64,000 nucleotides of DNA from Trichopria drosophilae. Its lineage: Eukaryota > Arthropoda > Insecta > Hymenoptera > Diapriidae. Position 1 is the stretch's first letter. Each line of letters starts with the position of its first letter. Positions 24,228-36,571 of this stretch are shown piece after piece. Below the pieces are notes generated by a model. It made no database searches. It was not told where the DNA came from and saw nothing but the letters and a program-made list of their open reading frames with translations. A program made the translations under genes and the position numbers. The DNA lies in contig CM059586.1 of NCBI GenBank assembly GCA_030407085.1, positions 104,669,501-104,733,500 of the forward strand. Direction: 5' to 3'.

Positions 24228-24742
24228 ATCATTTAAACTTTCAGATAAGCTATTTTTATTATCTTAATCGATTGTCATGTAATATTAAACACAAATACTG
24301 GAATTTTTATGAATCTTTAACACTATGATTTTACCTAATTTAATGCAGCATACTATTGACCAATATTGTTATAGTCTAAAAATAAAATGTTTATTTTGCG
24401 ATAAAAGTTTTGTTCGTTAAAAATGGTTCTGCACATTTTGTACATCGATATGGATATCTTTTGATCAGTAGTCTGCTAAAAATGTGTTGTAAGTAGATCG
24501 ATAAAATTTCTGTAGAGATGGCTATCTTATACCATCATATCCTGGTGTTCATCTCGTTTCAAATGCGAGTCTCGTAGAGGTAGGAATGGCTTTACATATT
24601 TTCTGTATCAGATTGTAATTCGAAAAATGATCTGTAAAGATACATACATTACTTGTTATTATGTATATTATTTATATTTTTCAATCTAATTATACCTTAC
24701 ATCTGTTTCATTGCATTTCATTTATTTATTAAGACTTGGATA
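24228..24742. other. No feature seen
   Basis: AT-rich sequence between two mobile elements; nothing pairable or coding was found. Confidence 0.5.
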
Positions 24743-25492
24743 TACAGGGTCATCGAAAAGTATCGGACCCCCCTAATATCTTCAGTTAGAATGCACTTAG
24801 GAGAAAATGTCCAATAGCAAAGTTGTATGGTTTCAAGCGGGGAGTAAGATGATGACCTTGACTTTGACCTTGACCATGTCCTTCAAGGTCATTTCAAGGT
24901 CAATCTTATTTTTTTAAATAGAGCCCCCTACATTTTATTGCATATTCTTATAGCTTATCTCGAGAGCTTTCCAAAACACTATAATAAAATATTTTTTTAT
25001 TAAGTACTTTTTGAGTTATAAAGGTTTGAAGTTAACAATTTTTTGACACAAAATGTAGAATATCTTGTAAAATATTATTTAGTTTTCAGTAATCATAACC
25101 TTAATACTTTTGTGCGCGGAATAATGAGACCAATTAATTGGTTTAAAGAAAATACATTAATCGGATCCCCCTAATATTTTCAGTAAGAATGCATTTTGGA
25201 AAACTTCAAACCTTTATACTTCAAAAAGTACTTAATAAAAAAATATTTTATTATAGTGTTTTGGAAAGCTCTCAAGATAAGCTATAAGAATATGCAATAA
25301 AATGTAGGGGGTTCTATTTAAAAAAATAAGATTGACCTTGAAATGACCTTGAAGGACATGGTCAAGATCAATGTCAAGGTCATCATCTTACTCCCCGCTT
25401 GAAACCATACAACTTTGCTATTGGACATTTTCTCCTAAGTGCATTCTAACTGAAGATATTAGGGGGGTCCGATACTTTTCGATGACCCTGTA
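24743..25492. mobile_element. 750-bp foldback element with 289-bp inverted arms
   Basis: The arms 24743-25031 and 25204-25492 are nearly perfect inverted copies without net indels (paired coordinates always sum to 50235). The ends are TACAGGGTCATCG...CGATGACCCTGTA, flanked by TA on both sides, which fits a TA target-site duplication. The arms contain iterated TGACCTTGA/AAGGTCA words. The 172-bp loop has a third, direct partial copy of the terminal region at 25161-25200 (TCGGATCCCCCTAATATTTT...). The frames 25371-25706 and 25418-25642 cross this element and are artefacts. High arm identity suggests relatively recent insertion or ongoing arm conversion. Confidence 0.9.
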
Positions 25493-25509
25493 TATAATTT
25501 TATTAATGT

Positions 25510-25725
25510 ATATATATAACACTCCCGCAGTAAAACTCAATTTTGCGCCCTGCAATGAAATATTCGGGTGCAAATTATTGTTCCCCAGGACTGTCGTATT
25601 AAAAAATATCGTATGGAACACGAGCGAAATAACGATCTCCAACGAGTGTGATTGCCACCCTAGCTTCGCTCGCGCGACAAACTTGGCACTCGACGAAGTT
25701 CGGTAATTGCGCCCTTGTTAAATAA
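25510..25725 (+). repeat. CpG-bearing repeat fragment shared with 36.0-36.13 kb
   Basis: The words AACACTCC-CG..., TTTTGCGCCCT..., ATTAAAAAATATCGT and the TTCGCTCGC run correspond to parts of 36030-36130 (AACACTCCGGG, TTTTCGCGCCCT, CATTAAAAAATATCGTT). The CTTCGCTCGC word also recurs at about 2365. It is probably part of the same composite repeat as family A. Confidence 0.55.
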
Positions 25726-26629
25726 TATTTATATCAAATAATAATTTATTTCTGGTAAAGTATATATATGTGGAGTTACTACATATCGCCAAAGTATGAA
25801 TACAAATTTGTTTGTGACCTGATCGGAGATTAAGAAAAATAGACATAACAGAAAGGAAACAAAATATAAAACATAATAATATACAATAAATATAATATGA
25901 TATGACGCGATCTAATTTATATACAAGGTTTAGTGCAATTTATATAATAATACTAAAAAATACTACGTATACGCAATTTAATAACGTGAAGCCTCAATTT
26001 TACAATTTTATAAATCGTTTTCCGTAAATAAGATATTTTTATTATTTAATTCATCTGTATATGGATTTTGTTCGATTGTATAACATTTCTGACCATGTTA
26101 GTCTGTATATAAATGAAATAAATAAATAAATAATATCCTGCGAGATCAACCGTCTAAAAATTAGTAACATAGCCGCAGAAAATTTTACAGTAGACTTGTA
26201 TATCAATTTGACGGTAGTAGGTTTAATTATTTACACCCTATATTATTTTTGTTGAGCATTTAATTTTTTTTCGCAGGTATTTCTAATCGACTTTTTTTAA
26301 ACATACATTTTGTTTAAAAATATGCTATCTTATTGAAGAACACTGTCGCTTCAAATTTTCGATTAGAAATGTTTTATTTTCAGTATATATGCAATAAAAT
26401 CTTACCGCACTGTAAATGTTAATATAAAACTCTTTCCTTGTTATTTACCTACAATATTTACATTTCCACTAGAACCAAAACAGAGTTCAACATTTTATTA
26501 TACTTTGTTTTGTTCATGTCATGTGACCATTATTTCCAAGAAATATATTTTATTATACATAAATATAATTCAAACTTACAGAGAATTAGAAAAAAAAATT
26601 CTTTGCTGCTTTACCAAAGAATTACTTCG
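25726..26629. other. No feature seen
   Basis: Very AT-rich DNA with no pairable repeat and no recognisable coding segment. Confidence 0.5.
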
Positions 26630-26945
26630 ACCCATACTGACAGTCTGGACGAAGTATTGAATTTGGTCACTTCAGGCTATAAAATTTCGATGCACATTTT
26701 CAAAACATTTTCAAACATTTTCAAAAACAAAAAAAAAATAATTGTGTTTGTGATCTTGTACGTACGTCCGTATGTGTCAAAATTTTGTGTGCGCTCTAGC
26801 TCGCCAACGGAAAGGCGTATTAAAAATGTAGACCTCTGTATTGATTACTCGTGGCCTAACTTAGATCTGATTATATTTTGGCGCAAATACATGCGTCCAT
26901 TACTAAAAAACATTAGCAATTACGTTTCTTCGTTTTTCTGGTACT
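26630..26945 (-). repeat. Dispersed repeat family A, copy in reverse orientation
   Basis: Read on the minus strand this matches 3190-3490: a GAAACGTAATT-like block, TAATGGACG, GCGCCAAAATATAATCAGATC, TTAGGCCACGAG, GCGAG, the CGTACGTACAAGATCAC word, and the end block with TGACCAAATTCAATACTTCG. The long 208-codon frame 26438-27064 (+) runs through it antisense, has no domain, and is not a gene. Confidence 0.7.
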
Positions 26946-29376
26946 ACCGCCGAAAATTTACAGTGTTGTGCACTATGAATTTTTCTGATGCTATACTGTC
27001 ACAAATTTTACGCTTGACTTTAGAACAAATCAGCATGGCAATGCAAATGTCACTCTGCCAATAATAATGCATTTCATTTGTTGGACAGCACGGTAATTTT
27101 TAGAGGAGAATACTGTACAAATTTTATTCGAAATGTTTCTTCCTGTATGGGAGCTCCTCTAGAGATCTATTGTTTTATATACCATGTCAATGAGTACAGG
27201 TATTGCGTCTGTAGTTGATAAACTAACTCATAACGTGAACTATTTGAAATGGACAAATTCATTATAAACAGATTTTTATTTAATTGTGATTTCTTAGCAA
27301 ATATTCGAGTTATATTGCCCGAAATAAAATGTAAGTGTTGTATTGTCATATAATAACCTGGTTACTGTCATTATTTTAAATAATTTTTGTATAACTATAA
27401 TTCATCGATGAAATATCCCGACATAGATTTTATAATGTAAATATATCTGCTCAAGTTTAACATGTATGTTTGTATGCGTTCACAACTGTTTATATCCATA
27501 CACGTAAATCAAATACCGTTTTAATGGCTTCATGACATCGATTTTAATCATTCATATCTGATTTGGCCATAATTTACTATTTTAGTCTCTAAATTCTTGT
27601 GTGCAATCGCATTCTAATACCGTTGAACGAAGTATTTAAAAAATAAATAGAAAGATTTCGCAAATTATTAATAAAAAAAATGTGTTTTTAGGTTTTCAGT
27701 AAAAAATATATTTACCACGTGACAGTTGCCTCGTTGCCTGCTATTCCTAAAGATTTTTTTAATAAAAGTTTCGTTTAATAATGAATAAAATTGGAGGGTG
27801 ATTAACAGAATTAAATTTACTCTTAAAATTGAAACGTGAAAAATCGATTACCACATGGACAAATTTAAAACTTTATTTTAAACGATTATATATCATCGGA
27901 GCAAAATACTATTTTTCGAACTGATAGCGTTCGGCCGTCAAAAAAATGGCAAGTGTAAGGAAATCAGTGACCTAAAATTCGGTCAAATCCTGGACTATAT
28001 CAATTAAAATAAAAAATAATGGCAACGCTGAAATATTGAGCAAGTGAAATTATATGCAAGGAAAAACACGAAAAATGTAAAAGACAATAATGAAAACTTG
28101 TCTTTATAAATCGAGTTATTTCTTAAATTAATAGAAGATCCATAAAATGTATTAGCAATTATTGTAAAACTTATGACTAAGTCAAATTGATTTAATAAAT
28201 ATTGTTTTCTAATAAACCTCATAGTAAGCATTATAATTTTTATGTATTCTTTTTCTTAAACATCTTCAGGAAAATTATTCACCCTTAAAATAAATTTTTA
28301 ACAATTTCAATAGAAATTAAATTTTATTAGAAAGATTATGATGAGACAAAAAATTTAAATATTTGTCTGAAAGTAGTATATTGTGGAACTAGGGACCAAA
28401 ATGTAGGATTATGGTACCTTGCCAATGGTTTTGCCGAAAGGTTGTTTCAACTAGTCTACAACCATTTCTAGGTTATGAAAAACGCTCTTTTGCAATACGA
28501 TCTTTGGCAGAAAGCTATAAGCTCGAAAAATTAGTATTTTGCTCCCTAGGGAACGAAAGTGCTGTTTTTCTCCGACGACAAAGTAAGCAAAATAGGATTG
28601 TGTGAGTCTCTTAATGATCGTTTAAAATAAAGTTTTACATTTGTTATTTTGCTAACAGATTTTCCACGTTTCAACTTTCTTCGCTGTGTCTTCGCTACAA
28701 ATGGCATCAAAAGACAACAAAATGTTGAATTTTTCATTTTAATTTTTTAATTTCAGAAATAAGGACTGACTTTACTTAGAAATCATATTTTTTTCTTTCT
28801 GCAATAATTGCATGCATTGAACTATTTAATTAACTAGACAGTAATACTTGCTAAGAATGATGAAAAGTGACATTCAATCAGAGGAACATCCATTTAACGT
28901 TCCTGATATAATGATTACTATTATTCTCCATCCATCAGCCTTCGGAATTGCTTTGTGTCAAAATGTGGTAACTATGAATTAGCCTTTGAAAGTTAATCAA
29001 TTCATTTAACATTACATACGGTACCAATATCGTTAAAAGTATTTTTCGCAGAATTTATGAATATCTGAACTGACATGTGCATGAATGACGTCATTATCGT
29101 TAGGACTTGAAGTACAGTATTCACAGTAAAGGCATTTCTCCGGTCGTGTAACTGTAAAATAGAAAATGAGTAGGGCCTAACCTTGTCATTCTGACCGTAC
29201 CGTTTAATCTTTCATATATCGTAGCATTAGTAATTCGAAGCTGTGCCTGAACTTCATTAAGATTAACTTCCGGTCAATTTTGTTAGTAGATGTTTTATTT
29301 TGAATTGATTCGATGAATTTTTAAGGGTAACAAATATTTATAAAATTTCATAAAAGCATTTTTTAATATTAACACA
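26946..29376. other. No gene seen
   Basis: AT-rich DNA. A less AT-rich stretch at about 28400-28580 contains CTAGTCTACAACC, CTCCCTAGGGAACGAAAGTG and a 64-codon frame (28411-28605) without recognisable product. A vaguely similar CTAGGGAGA/CCCTCGATATAGGGAG region lies at about 56365-56420. Nothing can be assigned. Confidence 0.45.
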
Positions 29377-30674
29377 TTAACCCTCTAAGGACCAAATGTA
29401 CATAAATTTAACTTGAATTTTGACAGAATTTTTAGCAGTAAAAACACTGAAATAAATTTTGGAATTGGCATTTTTTATTGCCCAGACCCTGCTCTTTGTA
29501 AAAGTAAAAAAATTACAAGCATTTATTTAATAATAATCACTTATCGTCAATTTAGCAGCCATTCTTGTGACCCTATTTTGAAATTTAATTTTTGCACTAG
29601 TTCTATCTTCCAGCCCAAACATGTTTGACGCGATATTTATGAATATCTGAGGTATTTTAATGTGGGAAATGATACAAAATTAACGATAAGTGAAAAAAGT
29701 CCTACAAAAATCCTGATTTTTGCAAAATGTAATTTTTTACTTTTTAAATTTGCGATATTTTTGATACACCATTCGAAAGGGAAAGGTTGTGACAAAAAAA
29801 TTACGTTTTATAGTTGTTTTACCATCTAAATAGCAGCATTGACTATCTAATTTTCAGAGGTCACTCACTATTTAGATAGTAAAATGAATTAAAAATAAGG
29901 CTGTCTTATTCTACCATCTAGTTAATAGTTCTAACTATGTTATTTTTCCTTTGCATGCACAGCATGGTATAGATGAACTTATTGGAAATAGCATTTTTTT
30001 TTTTTGTGAAATATAATTGTTTATAATAATTTATTGAAACATCATGCTGATGTTTTGATGCAAATGTTCTTATGTTTAATATTCCGGATTCAACGATTTG
30101 GGCAAAATTAACATCGCATTCGTAATCAGAGACTCTATAAACCCGACAGTAACAAATTTTGTTAAAATTATGGCATTTTAAATTTTGTTTGTCCCCCTTA
30201 TTGCATCTACCATTTTGAATTTTCGAAAATTGACATCGGATTTGTACAACCATCGATATCAAAAACCCATGAGTAACAAGTTTTAAGTAAATCCTATGAA
30301 TTTTTTAAATTTTGTCCGCCATATTGGATCCGCCATTTTCAATTTCGAGCATATTCATAATCAGCGACTTCCAAAACCATTAAGTAGTAATTTTCGTTAT
30401 CTTAACTGTATTTAATTTTCGATTTTGTAAACAAATAATAATTCAAATTTTGTAATTTTTTTTGTAAATTTTGAATCTTGAAAAAAATTCTTTTTATTAT
30501 TGTTATAATTACAAAATTGATAATTTGTTGTTTCAATATAAATTTTGTTCAATAGTAGAATACATTTGTGGGTGTTGGGTACTTGAAAATAAAAAATATT
30601 TTTATTTTTGTCAAAGTTATGAGGGCTTGAATTCAAAAGTGGATTGAGTCGAAGCCACTGGGCTTTAAAGGGTT
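29377..30674. mobile_element. Candidate piggyBac-like palindromic element (worn)
   Basis: The left end reads TTAACCCTCTAAGGACCA (29377). The right end, inverted, reads TTGAACCCTTTAAAGCCCA (ending about 30674), so one TTAA would be mutated to TTCA on the + strand. Further inside, weaker inverted matches (TTTGACA-AAA, TTTTTTATT, ACCC) support long arms. Two paired-CCGCCAT type units (about 30195 and 30316/30330) lie in the interior. The frames 29413-29628, 29918-30262 and 30412-30636 are repeat-derived or chance. Confidence is limited because the arms are heavily diverged. Confidence 0.4.
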
Positions 30675-33600
30675 CAAGTAGTTAACAATTAGAAGTTAAT
30701 TAATATTACACACTTAATTGAATTAGATAACATGCACTAGGATAGTAGAAGGAACAAGTTTCGTAATTAGTCTACCTTATTTCTACATAAATATTCTTAA
30801 TAGTCAGTACTTTAATGTACGTAAATATTTGGATTAATTGGAAACAAGTGTTAGTTGCTGAACCGCCTCTACTAAAGCAGTATTGTGAAATATATTAGTA
30901 ATAAATCTAATCTACTTTTGTATAAGTAGTATAAGTAAGTATACAAGTTTTATTGCTTCTCAGTAGTCTACAGTGACTGAGATATCTAAGAAAATACTTG
31001 TTGCTACGTTACATTAAACTACGTGTTGCTCCACAAAAAGTATAATAAAGTTAAATCAATAACAATATAAATAAATCATTATATAATAAACATATTGTAA
31101 ATTTAGTTGATAATAAACGGGTTTAATCACTGATTTTAACTCTAAGAACTAGTAGAAAAATTGATGCTATATATTTGAAATTGAAGATTATGTTCAATTT
31201 GTTTACATCTATTCGTTTGAAGAAATTGATATTTATTAATTTATCCTGTAAAATTTGTAATTTTAAGAAAATATTAAGTTTATTAATGTAAACTATATTT
31301 ATTCACTTGATTTTAAATTTGAAGCAAATATATTTTTGTTTAACGAAGAAATTACTTGATTAAATCTTGATTTTAAGTAAATACACTTCGTTTATTTAGC
31401 TACACAGCCAGAAAATTACACGTAATTATAAAAAGTATTTAAATTAACCATTTCTGTTGTAAACAAACAATAATATTCTTTTGTTTACTATTTATCAATA
31501 TTGAAATATCTCCAACTTCATGGATTTCTAAAGTGGTCAGTCGGTAAGGTAAGAAATTTCACTAGAAAACGTAAATTAAAGATGACTGAATATAATTTTC
31601 AAAATTCGGATATGTAAAGAAAATTCTAATTATTATAGATGGTTTCCTAGAAAATAACAAAGACATTAATTGAAAACTAACCGAGAATTTTGGGAAATAA
31701 ATGATTTTTCTTTATATATAACTTTCACTCCTTAGATGTGAGTAGATACTAATTTACTAGAGTTAGTGGAGACACGCGAAGTAACTATGATAGTTATTAA
31801 ACTAGAGATCGTGTATATTTCTTACATTGAGAGAGGAAAGTAATATTTACAATGTCGAGATAGTTAATAAGGCACATTGATATTCGCAAAATTTATTCAG
31901 TAAAATGGGATAGTTTCTGTATTACTGGATCGAAGTGACCGTTAGGATTAAAGTCATAGTCAACAGTTACTATTCATCAGTAAAATGACAGTTTATATAT
32001 TTATGATTACAGATGGATTTTAATTGATAATGATTTCTGTACTTAATGTATTTGCACAAATTCAACACTAAATGAAAGTTATACGAATAAATTTAGATTC
32101 GAATCTAGAAGCAATAAACATGCAGCAGTAGGGAGGTTTCACTTAAACGTCCTCTTGCCGCAAGTAGAAATCCTCTTGTTATATTGATCAAGAGGATTAT
32201 TCCACTTGCGGTAAGCAAATTTCTTCTTGCCACAAATAGATTCTGTTAGCGACAAGAGGGCACAAGAGAACTATTTTAGAAGTCTATAATCTGATTATTA
32301 ATTATAATAAATAACAAACAAATTCATTTTCTTGTCATTGTTTAACAAAAAACATGCACTTGACGAGGTAATGATAAGTGTTTGGAGAACGTTTCATTTA
32401 TGTTAAACAAAATATATTCGTATAATAAATTATGTTTTCATATTTACATTTGTTTCGTAATCTGTAATTTATATACAAAAAACAATAGTAGAATATTTCT
32501 AACAAGCGTAAACTAAAAACGGTAAAAATATTATTACTTATTAAACGACTAAAATATAAATTATGTTCATAATATGTAAAATAGTAGAAATGACGATATA
32601 TTTAGTAATATGGACTACATTTGTGTATTATAACCTCTTACTGGAGATGATAGTTCATTTGACTACTTTCAATGGTTATCTAATTTACTAGTGTAACTAG
32701 TCGTCTTTTAGTAAATTTTACTATTTTGTTTCTCTCAATTTAAATATTATTTCAGTTAATTAAGGTTTAAAGAACGAAGAAATCAATTACAACTGATTAT
32801 TTATCGATTCGGTTAATTTCGATAAATTGGACCGATAGCCATAAAAACTAGCTAAAACTAGGCGATAATGATCGTTACAGAAACCAGTGCGACAAAGATC
32901 CACAAATAATAAAAATTTATTGCCTCGCACTAAAAGTAAATACAATTACTGTGGGAACAAGAAATCATTTACAGATAGAAAACAAATACGAATAGACTTA
33001 AAAAGCTAAAGACAATGATACCGATTAATGAAAAGATAATGTTGTGCTTAAGTGCGGTTAAAACATGTTTGGTGCAGAATAATAAAAAGTAGATGTGGAA
33101 CGAATAAAATCGAGAATAAGAAACAATGGTGTACGAAGACAGCGAAAGAGCAGCTCAAAGAATGTAGAACAATGACGAGGAAAATACGCCCATAGAAATA
33201 TTTTTCATCTACTTGTAGCAGAAGGCAATAATGCATACGAGGAATTTGTAATTATATATAAATTATCAAAGAAAGTTAAGGTAAATGGCGTGAGAAATTT
33301 TGATTTTTAAATGTAGACGGCAGCTGTTCACCCTCAAATTATCTTCAATTTTTATGAAAACTGGGCTATCTTTTTGTAATTTCTCAACCGTATATTTTTA
33401 AGGATCTCTGTTATTTTTAGTTTGTGTGAATGGTTTTGAAAAATTATATTATGTTTCAAAGAGCTATGTCATTTTTTCCATTATGCAAAATTTTAATTAT
33501 GACATACATTTCTACCTTCAAAGAGAATATAACACACGTGTCTTATTCTTATTTTGACCCATTTAGAGCTGAAGAGTACACAGACAAATTTATTTAATTA

Positions 33601-34167
33601 AAAAATTAGTGTTCTATTTTAAATTTTGTAATTTAATTAATGGTTTGGCTTAAAATCTAATTCCCAATACTGTAAAAACTTAAAAGACTTTTCTGGCTTC
33701 TAGGACGTAAGAGAATTACGTCAAATTTCAGTATGATCTAAAAGTTAGTTATTTAAAAACAATATTTTATGCCTAAATGATATATGTTTACATTATCTTG
33801 GTATGAAATTAAATCCTGCTAGTACCTAAATTAGAAATTTAGGTAATTTCTGGCTATTTTGGTATGCATTTTATAAATTTAATTTACTGGCTCGAATTTA
33901 TTATTCAGTGGTAAAACATAATAAATATTTTGATGTTTTGAGAAAAGAAAACACGTTTGAAGTGATCTGGGACCAAATGCCATTATTAGGAATAATATTA
34001 ATCTTTTTTAATGTGACGATAATTGACTAAATAAATATAAAATAGAATTTTAAATTTTATAGACAATTTGGAGTAGTAAATAAATGTTGATAGGTAAATT
34101 TATTTGATAAAATAACATAGTTCACTGTTTAAGTTTTGAAATCTACGTATCCTATAAACACATTAGA
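30675..34167. other. No gene seen; one strong hairpin at 32158-32211
   Basis: AT-rich DNA with long runs of ATAA/TTAA. The interval 32890-33240 is purine-skewed on the + strand, with a 62-codon minus frame (33048-33236) of low-complexity hydrophobic residues, taken as chance. Confidence 0.5.
32158..32211. repeat. Hairpin-forming inverted repeat
   Basis: CCGCAAGTAGAAATCCTCTTG (21 nt) at 32158-32178 pairs with the complement at 32189-32211, which differs by two inserted bases and one G/A change, around a 10-nt loop. Additional CCTCTTGCC and GACAAGAGGGC words lie on both sides (32151, 32262), so this may be the centre of a small foldback element of about 130 bp or, less likely, a small-RNA precursor. 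Confidence 0.6.
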
Positions 34168-34401
34168 TGCAGCAGAGTCCCGGTATATTTGCCCGCTCGG
34201 TTTATCGCCTTCCCCAACAGGCTCATTATATTTACCAACAGAAGGGGAACGCCACGCTGCTTCTCCCGCTCTACTGAATAGTAGAGTCCGCTAGGTGGAG
34301 AAAAAAGAGAGCGGTGACAGGCAAATATAACGGGACGGAATCAGGCAAATATAACGGGACGTAAATATAGTGAGATGCAATTATACCTGGACTTTACTGT
34401 A
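34168..34401. mobile_element. Short CAGTA-ended inverted-repeat element (MITE-like), copy 2
   Basis: The left end, CAGCAGAGTCCCGGTATATT at 34170, pairs with the complement of the right end, CAGTAAAGTCCAGGTATAAT, at 19 of 23 positions. The right half has GACAGGCAAATATAACGGGA twice over (the second as ATCAGGCAAATATAACGGGA), matching the 23989-24227 element. The middle is a CpG-bearing segment with CTCCCGCTCTACTGAATAG. Target site is probably TA. Confidence 0.8.
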
Positions 34402-34856
34402 AGTTGAATTGAAATATATACAAAAATATTAATCCACTTTTGCTCAAAGTTATTTTCTTCATTAAGAGAACTGATTAATGAATTAGTAGATTTTACTCTT
34501 TATTAATAGAAATGCGCATTTAATTAAAATTTTTAGAGGATAGTAGTTTTCTAAAGACAGCTGGAAGTGTTTTAGTTTAATTTTATAAATACATAAAAGA
34601 GACGTGTTTTTCTTATCTTATTTTTTAAATGCTGTCAGCATCATGCTGCCACAAAAAAGTATCTAAATGCAATTTTTCATAAAATTTGAGATGTTTCGAA
34701 AATATTCGTCTGCCATGTTTGATCTTCATTTTGAATTTCGGAAATTTGAATAGATTCGTGATCATCGCTCCAAAGAATACAACAAATATATTTTAAAAAG
34801 AATGGCATCAAATTTAGGCTTTAAGCCGTCATATCGGATGTCACCACTTTCAAATG
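34402..34856. repeat. AT-rich DNA with one worn paired-core repeat unit
   Basis: About 34690-34790 is a degraded paired-core unit (TCTGCCATGTTTGATCTTCATTTTGAAT, with GTGATCATCGCTCCAAAGAA following). The foldback element at 34857 sits directly beside it. Confidence 0.5.
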
Positions 34857-35514
34857 AAAGGACCCCGCACACTTTAGCTTGATTTGCGGGCCCGGTTAAA
34901 TTTCCTGAAACTTCGCTAAGTTGTAGTCCAGAATAGCCCGAACAAAAGTTCTATATGGTAAAAGCCCCAAAAATCAATAGTTTTCGAGATAAAGTACTAT
35001 ACGATATAGTACGGGCGTACGATATAGGCCCCCGGATCCGAGACTTTCGCATTTATTTTTTATATGCAACAACAATATGCATAGGTTTTTTTGGTCGCTG
35101 ATTACGAATGTGATAACAGATTTTAAAAATCTGATATCAGATACGTGATCAGCGACCCCAAAAACCCCAGAATAATGAGTTTCAAGCGATTTCCTTTAAT
35201 TTTTCAAAAATTGTCCGCCATATTGGATCCGCCATTTTGAATTTTTAAAATCTGATATCACATTCGTAATCAGCGACCAAAAAAACCTATGAATATTGTT
35301 GTCGCATATAAAAAATAAATGCGAAAGTCTCGGATCCGGGGGCCTATATCGTACGCCCGGACTATATCGTATAGTACTTTATCTCGAAAACTATTGATTT
35401 TTGGGGCTTTTACCATATAGAACTTTTGTTCGGCCTGTTCTGGACTTCAACTTAGCGAAGTTTCAGGAAATTTAACCGGGCCCGCAAATCAAGCTAAAGT
35501 GTGCGGGGTCCTTT
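34857..35514. mobile_element. 658-bp foldback element with 274-bp inverted arms
   Basis: The arms 34857-35130 and 35241-35514 are near-identical inverted copies without net indels (paired positions sum to 70371). The ends are AAAGGACCCCGCACACTTTA and its complement. The arms include GGGCCCGG, GTACGATATAGGCCCCCGGATC-like words and an ATATGCAACAACAATA block. The 110-bp loop is one unit of the paired-core repeat (35215/35229), and the inner ends of both arms are themselves made of that repeat's AATCAGCGACC and ATCTGATATCA words. No coding capacity or clear target duplication was found. The sharpness of the arms suggests recent origin by inverted duplication. Confidence 0.9.
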
Positions 35515-35882
35515 GTCTTCGATAGGTTTTAAAATTTGGAGGTCGAGGAAGCAAAATTTTCGTTATCTCCGTCTCGTCATCTGATTTTGGTACAAATGCT
35601 GATCAAACAAAACTTTTTAGTGAAAAAATCAACTTTTTGTCGATAATGAAACGATACGTCCAAATTTTTAAACATTTGTTCTGCATTTTAAAAACTGGTC
35701 TTCGAAAAATGTAAACTAAAACATTTTAAGCCAGTTTTTAATTTGTAGTTTTTTAAGTGAAAATTTGCCCTTTCAAGGACATTCCCAATCTAACATAACC
35801 ACAAACTGGCAGACAGAATGGCGCTTATGAGAACATTCCCTTTGTAACTTAGGGTGGAAAGAAGGGGAGTGAAAGAGGGGGT
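35515..35882. other. Unassigned spacer between repeats
   Basis: Contains AACATTTTAAGCCAGTTTTTA, which echoes a word of family A (AAACCAGTTTTTATG), so it may be a further worn part of that composite repeat. No gene. Confidence 0.4.
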
Positions 35883-36571
35883 TCCTTATATGTGTAAAAA
35901 GTCGAAAATGAGTATTTTCAAAACTTCGACCCTCACCATATGTCAGCCGAAATATTAATAATATTTAATAAATCAATATGAATTAAATGGATAAATAAAT
36001 TTATATGGTTTATTAAAGAATAACATTTTTAACACTCCGGGTGCGAAGCTCGTTTTCGCGCCCTAAAGCGAAACCTTTTGGCTCGAATTATCGAGCCTCA
36101 CGCCCGTCGCATTAAAAAATATCGTTTCAGTTGTTTCAGTGTCGACATAGTTATATCCCCCCCTCCCCATCAGGGCTTTTTGGATCTGAAACGTCGACAT
36201 TTGATGAAAAACTAGGGTAATTTTTTTGCCGAGGTAATCAAATTCAATACTTCGTCAGACTATAGTCATACGCATTTTAAACCAGTTTTTATGACATTAT
36301 CATTGACTTTGGAAAGAAAATGGATACAACATTTTTTGTAGAGAATTTAATGCTCTATCTTTTTTGTTTGAAACAATTTTCAATCAAATTTGTATTTTTA
36401 CAAAATAAATACAAAAAACTACGAAGAAACGTAATTGGGGCTAACGTTTATTAATAATGGACGGATGGATCTGCGCCAAAATCTAATCAGATTTAAGTTA
36501 TGCCAAGACACGTATTTTAAAAAAAATGTCGATACGCTTATCGGCACGTGACATATCGCAAGACAAAAAAA
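35883..36571 (+). repeat. Dispersed repeat family A, copy 2
   Basis: Colinear with 2547-3337. It starts with CTTATATGTGTAAAAA and ends with CGCAAGACAAAAAAAC. Between, a ~150-bp CpG-bearing insert (36030-36150) resembles 25510-25725 rather than copy 1, and the 466-bp direct repeat seen in copy 1 is present only once. The frame 36526-36744 begins in the repeat and is not supported as a gene. Confidence 0.8.

Noticed and set aside
26438..27064. 208-codon open frame, longest in the window
   Set aside because: It reads antisense through a copy of dispersed repeat family A, shows no domain, and has AT-rich low-information composition in its first half.
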